Notes: generated by a model from the letters alone, not told the origin. Counted from the stretch's first letter, positions 43,199 to 52,310 are shown. The stretch: DNA of 64,000 nucleotides from Caballeronia ptereochthonis (GCF_001545075.1 NZ_FCOB02000025.1:59664-123663); one strand, 5' to 3'. Translations and numbers: made by a program.

Positions 43199-44479
43199 TT
43201 GAAGCAAGACATCAATCGATGGTGGACCGTCCTTGGCGGCGCGATTTGCCTTTCCGTCGGCGCGGGCGTGATATCGGCGTTCATGTTCGGCACCTTCATC
43301 AAGGCGATCGCCGCGGAGAACGGCTGGAGCCGCGCGCAGGTGTCGCTCGGCCTTACCATCTTCGAGTTCGCGATGGGTCCGGGCACGATCGTGCTCGGCT
43401 CGCTGATCGACCGCTTTGGCGTGCGTCGTCCTACTCTGTTGTTCCTGCTGTTGTTCGCGGGATCGATTGCGCTTGTCGGCGTGATTCCTGTGTCGCTGGT
43501 GCTTTTCTGCCTCGTATTCGTGATGGTCGGCTTCTTCGCGCCTGGCAGCAATGCGTTGCCGTATGCGAAGGTCGTGTGTGCGCGCTTCGATCACCGGCGT
43601 GGGCTGGCGCTCGGGTTGACCGTGGGCGGCACGGCGATCGGCGCGATGCTGATGCCGCAATACGCGGGCTATCTGCTTCGTCATTTCGGCTGGCGCACGG
43701 GTTATCTCGGCGTCGCCGCTTTGATGACGGTGCTTTCCATGCCCGCGCTTTATTTCCTCGTGAAGATGCCGCCGGGCGTCGACGAAGCGATCTCTCGCCG
43801 TGCGCGCGAGGCGCGTGCCGATTTGCCTTCGCTGTGGACGATCTTCCGTCACGACCGCACGTTCCGTCTGCTGGGCATTGCGATCTTCTGCATGTCGGGC
43901 GTGTTGCTCGCCCTGCTTTCGCAACTCGTGCCGATGATGACCGATCGCGGAGAGACCGTCCGCGCAGCGGGGACGATGCTATCCATCGCGGGTCTTGCTT
44001 CCGCGGTCGGCCGTTTGTTCGCCGGCTATCTGATGGACCGTGTTCACGCGCCCTACGTCGCGGCTATGTCGTTCGGTCTTACGCTATGCGGCGTGGTGAT
44101 TCTCGCTGCGGGCGCGACCGGTGATGCTGCGATGGCTGCTTCGGCGATGATCGGTGTGAGTATTGGCGCGGAGGCCGACATCATCACGTTCATCGTGAGT
44201 CGCTATTTCGATTTGAGGTTGTTTGGCCGCGTTTGCGGGGGGATGTGGGCTTGCTGGGGTTGGGGAGCGGGGATCATGATTTTTCTTTCCGGACTCTGCT
44301 ATGACCTCACGCATTCTTATCATCTGGCGTTGTGGGTATTTTCTGGGCTGGTCGCCTTGTCGGTGGTTTCGATCATGCGCCTCGGGCCTTATGCTTATCC
44401 GGAGCAAGGGGATCCGAGGAAGGGTTTGAATACCTCGGCTGGTATGGGGCTCGATAAGTCTGTTGAAGTGAATTCTTGA
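43199..44479 (+). CDS. MFS transporter (monocarboxylate/oxalate-formate-like)
   Basis: A 426-residue, 12-segment major facilitator. The TTG at 43199 is chosen because AGGAGA lies six bases upstream; a GTG at 43145 would add 18 residues without similarity. Landmarks are GLTIFEFAMGPGTIVLGSLIDRFGVRRP (TM2-loop2-3, first 20 diagnostic) and the second-half repeat SAVGRLFAGYLMDR. It resembles transporters for aromatic or short organic acids. It is the last gene of the module 2 plus-strand run and is followed by a 630-bp inverted repeat. Its 3' end is slightly lower in G+C. Confidence 0.87.
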   Translation: MKQDINRWWTVLGGAICLSVGAGVISAFMFGTFIKAIAAENGWSRAQVSLGLTIFEFAMGPGTIVLGSLIDRFGVRRPTLLFLLLFAGSIALVGVIPVSLVLFCLVFVMVGFFAPGSNALPYAKVVCARFDHRRGLALGLTVGGTAIGAMLMPQYAGYLLRHFGWRTGYLGVAALMTVLSMPALYFLVKMPPGVDEAISRRAREARADLPSLWTIFRHDRTFRLLGIAIFCMSGVLLALLSQLVPMMTDRGETVRAAGTMLSIAGLASAVGRLFAGYLMDRVHAPYVAAMSFGLTLCGVVILAAGATGDAAMAASAMIGVSIGAEADIITFIVSRYFDLRLFGRVCGGMWACWGWGAGIMIFLSGLCYDLTHSYHLALWVFSGLVALSVVSIMRLGPYAYPEQGDPRKGLNTSAGMGLDKSVEVNS

Positions 44480-44519
44480 GTTTTTTGTTGGGGTGGGTTT
44501 GCTTCGTTGCTTGCGCTTC

Positions 44520-45149
44520 TGTGGAATCCTGAAGTCTTAGTGGTCTATTAGCGTTGCCCCTGTGCGGGGCGGCAGTCACTTTCTTTGCTGCTGCAAAGAA
44601 AGTAACCAAAGAAAGCAGCTTTTGGCCCGGAGTGCTTGAGGCAGACTCGTTGTCATGGTTCGGAGTGGCCCAGCCCCTAAGTGTCGCCTTCAAAGGACTA
44701 ACGGGGCGTGGCTCGCGCACGGTCTGCCACCTCGTATTGCATGACGGACTGGTTCAGCACCAAAGAGCTCCGGCCCGCTGCGCGACCGAAGGGTTCATCG
44801 GGTCTGCCCGTGCTTCTTGGATAACGCCTCCATCTCGCTGCATTCGCTAAAGATTGGTTTCCCTTGCAGACCCTGCGGCAGCGCGTAGCGCTGTGCCGGA
44901 ACGCTTTGGGGCTGAACCAGCCACCTAAACGGACTAGCTCGTCAGACCGTGCGCGAGCCACGCCCCGTTAGTCCTTTGAAGGCGACACTTAGGGGCTGGG
45001 CCACTCCGAACCATGACAACGAGTCTGCCTCAAGCACTCCGGGCCAAAAGCTGCTTTCTTTGGTTACTTTCTTTGCAGCAGCAAAGAAAGTGACTGCCGC
45101 CCCGCACAGGGGCAACACCAATAGACCACTAAGAACTCAGGATTCCACA
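44520..45149. repeat. Large inverted-repeat element (207-bp arms)
   Basis: The left arm (44520-44726) begins TGTGGAATCCTGA. The right arm (44943-45149) is its near-identical reverse complement. The 216-bp centre contains a nested inverted repeat (CTGGTTCAGC near 44750 and GCTGAACCAG near 44912). Each arm includes the hairpin AGTCACTTTCTTTGC-TGCT-GCAAAGAAAGT. The outer 88 bp recur at 63829-63916. There is no transposase, so it is either a non-autonomous element or a dispersed palindromic repeat. Small frames reading VTFFAAAKKVTAAPHRGN are products of the repeat, not genes. Confidence 0.88.
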
Positions 45150-45184
45150 TAAGAACAAGCACACAAACACACCAAAATCAAAAA

Positions 45185-46153
45185 TCAAAAATCAATCACA
45201 ATCCGCCCACCCCGGGCGCCAGAGCAACAAATCATCATCGTGTCCCCAGCGGCTTGCTCCCGCTCACTTAACACGCTATCCCGATGATCCGGCGTGCCTT
45301 CGATCACATCCACCTGACACGCCCCACAAATCCCCTCTTCGCAGGAATACGGCGCCGCAACACCCCCTTCGCGCAAGACCTGAAGAATCGTTTTACCTGG
45401 AGGCACCTCGAACTGCTGCCCCGTACGATGCAACTGCACGACGAACCCGCCTTCGCAAGCCGCCGCCGCCGCGCGCGGCGCAAAATACTCGATATGCACG
45501 CGCTCCGGATCGATCGATGCCGTCGCGGCTTCATAGCCCGCCAGCATCGGCTGCGGCCCGCAGCAATAGAAGTGCGAACCAGCAGGCGCATACGCGACGA
45601 TCGCCGCGATATCGAGCACACGTCCATCACGCTCCGCATCGAAATGCAGCTTCGCCTGCGGCAACGAAGTCAAGGTATCGAGAAACGCAGCTTCGCGCCG
45701 CTCCCGACACGCGTAATGCAACTCGAACGATCTGTTCAGCCGCATCAGACGCTGCGCCATGCACCAGATCGGCGTGATGCCGATGCCGCCCGCAATCAAC
45801 ACCGTATGCTCCGCCGTCTCGCACAGCGGAAAGTTGTTGCGCGGCCCGCCGATATCGAGCATCTGACCGACGCGCAATTGCTCATGCATGAACCGCGACC
45901 CGCCCCGGCTCGCCCGATCCCGCTTGATGCCGATGAGATACGCTCGCTCGTCGCCATCGGCCGTCACGAGCGAGTACTGACGCATGATCCCGCTCGGCAT
46001 ATGCACGTCGATATGCGCGCCCGGCTCCGCACGCGGCAATGCCGCATTGTCCGGACGGCGAATTTCGTAGACGTTGATGTCGTCGGCGGCGTAACGGATC
46101 GCCGTCACACGCATGTTCATCGGCGCATCGGATGCACCCATCTGCAAAGACAT
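45185..46153 (-). CDS. PDR/VanB family oxygenase reductase, module 3
   Basis: A 322-residue flavin/iron-sulfur reductase: flavin domain (RQYSLVTADGD near residue 59), NAD domain (TVLIAGGIGITPIWCM and YCCGPQPML) and C-terminal 2Fe-2S domain (CEEGICGAC and MMICCSGA). The ATG at 46153 has GGAGG upstream. It lies 42 bp after the IclR gene and should serve the oxygenase at 47130-48473, which is divergent. Confidence 0.88.
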   Translation of the reverse strand: MSLQMGASDAPMNMRVTAIRYAADDINVYEIRRPDNAALPRAEPGAHIDVHMPSGIMRQYSLVTADGDERAYLIGIKRDRASRGGSRFMHEQLRVGQMLDIGGPRNNFPLCETAEHTVLIAGGIGITPIWCMAQRLMRLNRSFELHYACRERREAAFLDTLTSLPQAKLHFDAERDGRVLDIAAIVAYAPAGSHFYCCGPQPMLAGYEAATASIDPERVHIEYFAPRAAAAACEGGFVVQLHRTGQQFEVPPGKTILQVLREGGVAAPYSCEEGICGACQVDVIEGTPDHRDSVLSEREQAAGDTMMICCSGARGGRIVIDF

Positions 46154-46195
46154 GAAACCACTCCTCCTTACGTTCGGCGGCAGTGCGCCCCGAGT

Positions 46196-46993
46196 TCAAT
46201 CTCTTCTGATGCCGTAGGCCGTGCTCTCGAGCACGCTCCTCATCGGCAGGCGCGGCTTGAGCGCGGCCGCGGTATCGAGCAGCATCTTGCGGAATACCTT
46301 CACCTGATCCGTCGTAAAGCGCGTGAGCAGGCCCGATACCGTCAGCGCACCGAGCAGTTCGCCGCGCTCGTTCAGAAGCGGCACGGCGACAGCGGCAAGA
46401 TCGGGATCGCGATCGCCTTTCGATACCACCCAGCCGCGCGCGCGCACCGACATGCTCGCCTCCTCGCCACGCGATTGCGGATCGAATGCCCACAGCACGC
46501 GCCCCGCTGCCCCACCCTTCAAAGGATGACGCGAGCCTTCGTCCAGGTGATGCCGCGCCGAGCGCGGGGAATTCACGCGATACAGACAGACGCGCTCGTC
46601 GCCGTCACGCACGTAGAACGAAGCCGTCTCGCGCGTGAAGGTCGAGAGCTTTTTCAACGCGGGACGCACCAGATCTTCGAGGCTCACTTCAGCCTCGCTC
46701 AGTGCGCCCAGACGCCGCAATTCCGGCCCGAGCGTGAAATGCCCGCTCGCGTCGCGTTCGAGAAAACGCATGTGCACGAGCGATGCGCACAGCCTGAGAA
46801 TCGTGCTCTTGTAGAAGCCCGAGCGCTGCGCCAGCACGGCGAGCGACAACGCTTCGCCCGGCAGGCGGAAGCATTGAAGGATCGCAAGCGAACGTTCGAC
46901 CGCTTCGACGCGCGGACGCTTGTCCTCGATCTCGTTCGCTTCGTCGTATGACGCATCCGTCTGCGCCGACTGCATCGGGTGGTCGAGGTTCAT
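46196..46993 (-). CDS. IclR family transcriptional regulator, module 3
   Basis: A 265-residue IclR regulator. The winged helix (AVERSLAILQCFRLPGEALS, then AQRSGFYKSTILRLCASL) spans about residues 30-85. The effector domain has ETASFYVRDGDERVCLYRV and HPLKGGAAGRVLWAF. It differs strongly from the module 2 regulator. It is divergent from the oxygenase gene, with a perfect palindrome in the 136-bp gap. Confidence 0.87.
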   Translation of the reverse strand: MNLDHPMQSAQTDASYDEANEIEDKRPRVEAVERSLAILQCFRLPGEALSLAVLAQRSGFYKSTILRLCASLVHMRFLERDASGHFTLGPELRRLGALSEAEVSLEDLVRPALKKLSTFTRETASFYVRDGDERVCLYRVNSPRSARHHLDEGSRHPLKGGAAGRVLWAFDPQSRGEEASMSVRARGWVVSKGDRDPDLAAVAVPLLNERGELLGALTVSGLLTRFTTDQVKVFRKMLLDTAAALKPRLPMRSVLESTAYGIRRD

Positions 46994-47047
46994 CGCGTCC
47001 GTCTCCTCAATGTTCGTTCGTGAGGGAATTTATAGCGCCGGACATTG

Positions 47048-47064
47048 ATTCTGTCCAACAGAAT
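47048..47064. promoter_or_regulatory. Candidate IclR operator, module 3
   Basis: ATTCTGT-CCA-ACAGAAT, a perfect palindrome with 7-bp arms, lies between the divergent IclR and oxygenase genes. It is unlike the GTTCC-N7-GGAAC sites of module 2, consistent with a different regulator. Confidence 0.65.
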
Positions 47065-47129
47065 TTGTGCCGCTTGTCAGAACGATACGTGAACCCTAAT
47101 CTGCACTCACCTGAACATGGAGACGGAAC

Positions 47130-48473
47130 ATGCTGAGTGCAGCGATGAACGAAAGACTCACACGCGTCGGACCAGGCACACCCGGTGGCGAACTGATGCG
47201 GCGCTACTGGATTCCGATCGCGCCCTATTCGCAGCTCGACGAAGAAAACCCGGTACATAAGGTGCGCGTGCTCGGCGAGGACCTCGTGCTGTACAAGGAC
47301 AAGAGCGGCACGCTCGGTCTCATCGGCGATCGCTGTCTGCATCGCAACGTCGACTTGAAGTTCGGCATCCCCGATCAGTGCGGTTTGCGCTGCCCATATC
47401 ACGGCTGGCTTTTCAACGAAGACGGCAAGTGCGTCGAGCGTCCGATGGAAGCCACGCCGCGCGGCGAGATCAAGCAGAAGCTGAAGGCGTATCCGGTGCA
47501 GGAGCTGGGCGGTCTCGTGTTCGCGTACCTCGGGCCTCTGCCCGCACCCGCGCTGCCGCGCTGGGACCTCTTCGTATGGCCGAACGCGATTCGCCAGGTC
47601 GCCATCATGAAGATCGACTGCAACTGGCTCCAATGTCACGAGAACACGGGCGATCCAACACACAGCGCATGGGCGCACGGACACATGTTCCAGTACGTTC
47701 TCGAGAAGCAGGGACGTTATGAGGAAGCGGCCGCGCGCGCCGAACATACCTTGCATACGCGCCTGAAAACCGGAATCGGCATCAAGGAGCTGTATGCGAA
47801 TCCGAGCACGCACGGCATCTCGAAGGGCGTGCGCTATTCGAAGGAGCTCGGCGCGGACGAGGACTACACGCGCGAGCACTCGACCGTGATCTTCCCGTTC
47901 TTCACGCAGACGGGCAAGACCGGCGCGCCGCGCAGCGAATATCAAATTCGCGTGCCGATCGACGACGAGCACACGTATCACATCTGCTATCAGGTCTATG
48001 CGGCGCCGCCGGGCGTCGAGGCGCCGAAGCAGGACATCGTGCCGTGGTACGAGCCGCCGCGCTTCGACGAGAACGGCAAGCCGATCCTCGATTATGTGCT
48101 CGCGCAGGACGCGCTCGTGTGGGACGCCCAGGGCCCGATCACCGATCGCTCGCAGGAATTGCTCGGCCGCACCGACATCCCCATCGTGCTGCTGCGCAAG
48201 CAACTCGACGAGCAGATTCGCCGCGTCGAGGAAGGGCTCGATCCGATTAACTTCTGGCGCGGCGAATCGCCGGACATCATCTACGGATCGGGCGAAGCGC
48301 CGGATTACAGCAAGCCGCTTCTCAAGCACAACTTCCGCAAGCTCTATCATCGCGGCTTCTTCAATGACGATGCGGACCGCTATGGCCCGATCATCGAGGA
48401 TGTGAAGGATCTGCATCGCCGCATCGAGGAGGCGGAAATCGCCGCGCGCGAAGCCAGCGCGAGCACGACCTGA
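47130..48473 (+). CDS. Rieske non-haem iron oxygenase alpha subunit, module 3
   Basis: A 447-residue oxygenase. Rieske ligands are Cys69, His71, Cys88 and His91 (CLHRN...CPYHGW). The catalytic iron motif is Asp175, His178 and His183 (DPTHSAWAH). The N-terminus (MNERLTRVGPGTPGGELMRR, residues 6-25) places it with the phthalate/vanillate group, but the segment after residue 190 is longer than in the other two copies. The ATG has GGAG upstream. The substrate is unknown. It is the first gene of a run with an aldo/keto reductase. Confidence 0.88.
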   Translation: MLSAAMNERLTRVGPGTPGGELMRRYWIPIAPYSQLDEENPVHKVRVLGEDLVLYKDKSGTLGLIGDRCLHRNVDLKFGIPDQCGLRCPYHGWLFNEDGKCVERPMEATPRGEIKQKLKAYPVQELGGLVFAYLGPLPAPALPRWDLFVWPNAIRQVAIMKIDCNWLQCHENTGDPTHSAWAHGHMFQYVLEKQGRYEEAAARAEHTLHTRLKTGIGIKELYANPSTHGISKGVRYSKELGADEDYTREHSTVIFPFFTQTGKTGAPRSEYQIRVPIDDEHTYHICYQVYAAPPGVEAPKQDIVPWYEPPRFDENGKPILDYVLAQDALVWDAQGPITDRSQELLGRTDIPIVLLRKQLDEQIRRVEEGLDPINFWRGESPDIIYGSGEAPDYSKPLLKHNFRKLYHRGFFNDDADRYGPIIEDVKDLHRRIEEAEIAAREASASTT

Positions 48474-48494
48474 TCAAGCGTCCGGAGGCTCGCG

Positions 48495-49517
48495 ATGAAA
48501 TACAGAAGCATCGGGCGCACGGATCTGAAGGTGTCCGAGATCGGCTTCGGCTGCGGCGGCAACGCGGGCCTGATGGTGCGCGGCAGCTTCGACGAGCAGT
48601 TGCGCATCGTCGAGGCTGCGCTCGAAGCGGGCATCAATTACTTCGACGTCGCGCCCGACTACATCGACGCCGAAGCGAACCTGGGCCGCGTGCTGCACGC
48701 GCTTGGCGCGCGCCCCCTGCTCAACTCGAAGGTCGAGATACGCGCCGGGAATCTCGACGATATCGCCGCGCATGTCGTGCGCTCCGCGGAATCGAGCCTG
48801 AAGGAACTGGGCGTCGATCATCTCGATGTGCTGCAGGTTCACAACGCGCCCGTGGCCGGATCGCGCGCGCCGGCCGGTAGCGACTATCACACGCTGGGCG
48901 TGCAGCATTTTCTCGGGCCGCGCGGCGCGCTCGAAGGGTTGAGACGATTGCTCGATGCGGGCAAGGTGCGGCACGTCGGCTTCGTCTGTCGCGGCAACGA
49001 CGCGCCCTATGTGCGCGAGTTGCTCGCAACAGGCATGTTCGGCATGCTCAACGTGCCGTACACGTTGCTCAATCCGAGCGCGGGCATGGTGCTGCCCGCG
49101 AACCTTGAGGTCGACAAGGACGGCGGCGCCGTTCTCGACGATGCACGCAACGCCGGCGCGGGAGCCGCGGTCTACAGCGTGCTGGCGCGTGGCTTTCTCT
49201 CGGATCAGAGCGTCGCCGGAGAAGCACATCATCCGCTTGCGCGCGACATCTCCGCCAACGCTACGGATGCCGGGAAAATGCGCGAGAAGGCGGCGCGGGT
49301 CAGTTTTCTCGCTCGCGAAACGGGAATCTCGCTCGCGCAGGCTGCGTTTCGCTTCGTGCTCGCGCATTCCGGCGTGACGACGGCGCTCGGCGGATTCTCT
49401 TCGATGCAGCAATTGAAGGAGTTATGCGCAGTCTCCGGCATGGGACCATTCCCCGACGAACTCAACGCGCGCCTGCATCTCGTATGGCAAAGCAACTTCG
49501 CCGGAATGGCGTCATGA
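48495..49517 (+). CDS. Aldo/keto reductase
   Basis: A 340-residue NAD(P)H-dependent (alpha/beta)8-barrel enzyme. Family motifs include MKYRSIGRTDLKVSEIGFGC, GINYFDVAPDYIDAEANLGR and LGVDHLDVLQVHN. The usual catalytic Asp and Tyr are in FDVAPDYID. The typical Lys appears in LLNSKVEI, and the His in LQVHN. It lies 21 bp after the oxygenase gene, so it probably reduces or oxidises an aldehyde or ketone in the module 3 pathway. Confidence 0.87.
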   Translation: MKYRSIGRTDLKVSEIGFGCGGNAGLMVRGSFDEQLRIVEAALEAGINYFDVAPDYIDAEANLGRVLHALGARPLLNSKVEIRAGNLDDIAAHVVRSAESSLKELGVDHLDVLQVHNAPVAGSRAPAGSDYHTLGVQHFLGPRGALEGLRRLLDAGKVRHVGFVCRGNDAPYVRELLATGMFGMLNVPYTLLNPSAGMVLPANLEVDKDGGAVLDDARNAGAGAAVYSVLARGFLSDQSVAGEAHHPLARDISANATDAGKMREKAARVSFLARETGISLAQAAFRFVLAHSGVTTALGGFSSMQQLKELCAVSGMGPFPDELNARLHLVWQSNFAGMAS

Positions 49518-49578
49518 TGGCGCATGTAGTTGCAGGTGCAATTATTCGAACGACCGACACGACGAGGCCCGAGACCCC

Positions 49579-50658
49579 ATGACAACGACGAGAAGAGACA
49601 TGATGCGTCTGGCCGGTACGGCGCTCGCGCTCGGCGCGGCCGGCCTGCCGATCGCGCCGAGCGCCAGGGAATCGCAGCCGCAGCCGAATCTCGCGCTCGC
49701 GTCATACGAAGGACCGGATCGCGCCGGGAAAATCCTCGCCGCCGCGAAGGAAGAAGGCGAGCTCAACTTCTACACGTCCATTGCACAGCCGGACGTCGCC
49801 CCGCTTATCGATCCGTTCGAAGCGCGCTACGGCATCAAGGTCAACGTCTGGCGCGCGGGCGACGAGCAGGTGGTGCAGCGCATCGTCGCGGAATCGCAGG
49901 GGCATCGCTATATCGTGGACGCGGTGCACACCGGTTCGTCATATCTCGACGCGCTGCGGCGCGAAAAGCTGCTCGCACCGGTGTCGTCGCCGGTGCTCGC
50001 GGAGCTCGCGTCGAACGTGGTGCCCGCGCATCGCCAGTGGGCATCGACGATGCTTTCGGTATGGGTTCAGGCGTACAACACGCGCCTCATCAGACCCGCA
50101 GACCTTCCTAAGCGCTACGACGATCTCCTCGCCGCGCACTGGAAAGGCAAGCTCGGCATCGAAGCGAAGAGCGCGGACTGGTTCGCGACCGTCGCCACGC
50201 AGATGGGCCGCGACAAGGGCATCGAGTTTTTTCGCACGCTCGTCGATACGAACGGCGTGGCCGCGCGCACGGGCAACTCGCTGTTGAACAATCTCGTGGT
50301 TGCGGGTGAAGTGCCGCTCGCGCTCGAGGTCTACAACTACATGCCCGCGCAGGCGAAGCGTCGTGGCGCGCCCATCGACTGGTTCGTGTTGCAGCCGGCG
50401 GCGGCGCGCGCGAACGGCGTCGCGCTTCTCACGCATGCGCCGCATCCGGCCGCGGCGCTGCTGCTTTACGACTACCTGCTATCCGTCGATGCCCAGCGCA
50501 TCCTCGTCTCGCGCGACTACGTTCCCACCAATCGCAGCGTCGCATCGCCGCTGCAGGGCATCAGCGTCGCGCTCGTCGATCCGGCCATGACGATGAGCGA
50601 ACGAGGCCAGTGGAACAGGACGTTCAACCAGATCTTCCTGCACGCGTCGGGATCGTGA
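49579..50658 (+). CDS. ABC transporter binding protein (family 1, Fe3+/organic ligand type), orphan
   Basis: A 359-residue secreted binding protein with a Tat-like leader (TTRRDMMRLAG, then a hydrophobic run to about residue 30). The segment GELNFYTSIAQPDVAPLIDPFEARYGIKVNVWRAG (first 20 diagnostic) is typical of the AfuA/FbpA-like and spermidine-like group. No ATPase or permease is adjacent, so it may use a shared transporter or act in sensing. It lies 61 bp after the aldo/keto reductase gene. Confidence 0.8.
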   Translation: MTTTRRDMMRLAGTALALGAAGLPIAPSARESQPQPNLALASYEGPDRAGKILAAAKEEGELNFYTSIAQPDVAPLIDPFEARYGIKVNVWRAGDEQVVQRIVAESQGHRYIVDAVHTGSSYLDALRREKLLAPVSSPVLAELASNVVPAHRQWASTMLSVWVQAYNTRLIRPADLPKRYDDLLAAHWKGKLGIEAKSADWFATVATQMGRDKGIEFFRTLVDTNGVAARTGNSLLNNLVVAGEVPLALEVYNYMPAQAKRRGAPIDWFVLQPAAARANGVALLTHAPHPAAALLLYDYLLSVDAQRILVSRDYVPTNRSVASPLQGISVALVDPAMTMSERGQWNRTFNQIFLHASGS

Positions 50659-50752
50659 TGCGTGTGTGCGGGGCGTGGTGCCGATGGTGGCGGCGCGCCG
50701 CCACCTCGATGAACCGGTACACTGTGCGCTCCCGCCACGCCGACTCTTTCCG

Positions 50753-51118
50753 ATGAGCCAACTCCTCGCGCTGCGCCCCTTCGTTCCCGCCAAGGACTTC
50801 GAGCTGTCCAAACGCTTCTACGAAGCACTGGGCTTTCGCATCACGCATCAGGACGACGACGTCGCCATGCTGAAAGCCGAAAGCTTCAGCTTCATCCTGC
50901 AGAATTTCTATGTGAAGGAATTCGCGGAGAACTGCATGCTGCAGATGCTGGTGCGTGATGTCGATGCCTGGTGGCGCGACATGAATCCCGAAGCGCTCCG
51001 CGAGCGCTTTCCCGTCAACGCGGCGCGCGCGCCCGCGATGCAGAGCTGGGGCATGAAGGTCGGTTTCGTGTTCGATCCTTCGGGCGTGCTTTGGCACGTG
51101 GCCGAGGCGCCTTTCTGA
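50753..51118 (+). CDS. VOC (glyoxalase/bleomycin-resistance) family protein
   Basis: A 121-residue VOC fold protein: MSQLLALRPFVPAKDFELSK, FYEALGFRITHQDDDVAML and the closing VFDPSGVLWHVAEA. The typical metal ligands (His/Glu) are only partly present, so catalysis is uncertain. The start at 50753 follows a weak ribosome site; an upstream extension is rejected. It may be a small binding protein or an extradiol-like accessory of module 3. Confidence 0.75.
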   Translation: MSQLLALRPFVPAKDFELSKRFYEALGFRITHQDDDVAMLKAESFSFILQNFYVKEFAENCMLQMLVRDVDAWWRDMNPEALRERFPVNAARAPAMQSWGMKVGFVFDPSGVLWHVAEAPF

Positions 51119-51220
51119 CACGTCCGTTGTCCCGCGACGGCAGGCGTTCATTGAGCGCATTCGCAGCCTGTTCGCGCTTAGCACGATCGCTTGCCGGTTC
51201 CTGCCACATGGATTCACACG

Positions 51221-51240
51221 ATGATTGCAGATGCAATCAT
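51221..51240. repeat. Perfect 20-bp palindromic repeat at the 3' end of a polyol dehydrogenase gene
   Basis: ATGATTGCA-GA-TGCAATCAT has 9-bp arms and overlaps the stop of the minus-strand gene. It could be a terminator stem, but there is no T run on either side. Confidence 0.5.
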
Positions 51241-52310
51241 TTCGGCTTGAGGAGCACCTTGATCGAATCGAGTGAATTCGCGACCTTGATGGCTTCGTCC
51301 CACTCATCCAGCGTGAAGCCGTGCGTGACGATGCCCTTCGAGGTTACGAGGCCGCGGGCGAGCAGATCGATCGCGACCGGATAGCAATACGGTCCGAGAT
51401 GCGCGCCGCGCACGTCGAGTTCCTTGCGGTCGCCGATGATCGACCAGTCGACGGTCGTATCGGCGCCGAAGACCGAGAACTCCACGAAGCGCCCGAGCTT
51501 GCGGATCAGCTCCAGCCCTTGCGATACGCCCGCCGGAACACCGGTCGTTTCGATATATACGTCGCAGCCATAGCGGTCGGTGATCGAGCGGACCGTCTCC
51601 AGTGCGTCGTCGGTCTTCGGGTTGATGGTGATGTCGGCACCGTATTCGCGCGCGAGTGCCAGGCGCTCATCGACGAGATCGATCACGACAAGCTTCTTAG
51701 GCGTCTTCAGATGCGCGACCTGCGTCATCATCAGGCCGAGCGGTCCCGCGCCCGCGATCACGACGACGTCGCTCAACTGGATATCGCCGCGATTCACCGT
51801 ATGGATCGAGCACGCGAGCGGCTCGATGATCGCCGCGTCTTCGAGCGAAATGCCGTCGGGGATCCTGTGTACGATCGCCGTCGGCGGAAAGCGCATGTAC
51901 TCCGCCATGCCGCCATCGGCCACTTCGCGCTGAAAGCCGAAGATGTTGTGAACCTCGCACATCCAGTACTCGCCGGATTTGCAATAGCGGCACTTCGCGC
52001 ACGGCACGATCTGCTCGGCGATCACGCGGTCGCCTTTCTGCACGCCGAAGTGCTCCGCCGCGCCTTCGCCCAGTTCCTCCACATACCCGAAGAATTCATG
52101 CCCCGGAATGACCGGCGCCTTGACCCACGGATTCGGGCCGCCCCAGAACATCTTCGCGCCCGACCAGCATTTGCAGTCGCTCGCGCAGATGCCGCATGCG
52201 GCAATGCGAATCACGAGTTCATTCCTGCCGGGGCGCGGACGCTCCACGCGTTCCACGCGATAGTCTTTCGGCGCGCGGCATACGATCGCCGTCATTGATG
52301 AATCGGGCAT
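51237..52310 (-). CDS. Zinc-binding polyol dehydrogenase (erythritol/L-threitol dehydrogenase-like)
   Basis: A 357-residue medium-chain dehydrogenase. Catalytic zinc residues lie in CGICASDCKCW and PGHEFFGYVEE; the structural zinc loop is PCAKCRYCKSGEYWMC. The Rossmann motif is VVIAGAGPLGLMM. The segment WSGAKMFWGGPNPWVKAPV fits the tetritol (erythritol/threitol) dehydrogenase group. The next gene upstream ends 33 bp before its start. It likely oxidises a sugar alcohol taken up by the nearby ABC system. Confidence 0.78.
   Translation of the reverse strand: MPDSSMTAIVCRAPKDYRVERVERPRPGRNELVIRIAACGICASDCKCWSGAKMFWGGPNPWVKAPVIPGHEFFGYVEELGEGAAEHFGVQKGDRVIAEQIVPCAKCRYCKSGEYWMCEVHNIFGFQREVADGGMAEYMRFPPTAIVHRIPDGISLEDAAIIEPLACSIHTVNRGDIQLSDVVVIAGAGPLGLMMTQVAHLKTPKKLVVIDLVDERLALAREYGADITINPKTDDALETVRSITDRYGCDVYIETTGVPAGVSQGLELIRKLGRFVEFSVFGADTTVDWSIIGDRKELDVRGAHLGPYCYPVAIDLLARGLVTSKGIVTHGFTLDEWDEAIKVANSLDSIKVLLKPK

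Noticed and set aside
44373..45152. Small open frames containing VTFFAAAKKVTAAPHRGN
   Set aside because: They are translations of the inverted repeat; the same peptide appears wherever the repeat is present, including 63652-63945.
44480..45184. Insertion sequence between modules 2 and 3
   Set aside because: No transposase frame; the arms are inverted-repeat sequence only, so it is listed as a repeat.
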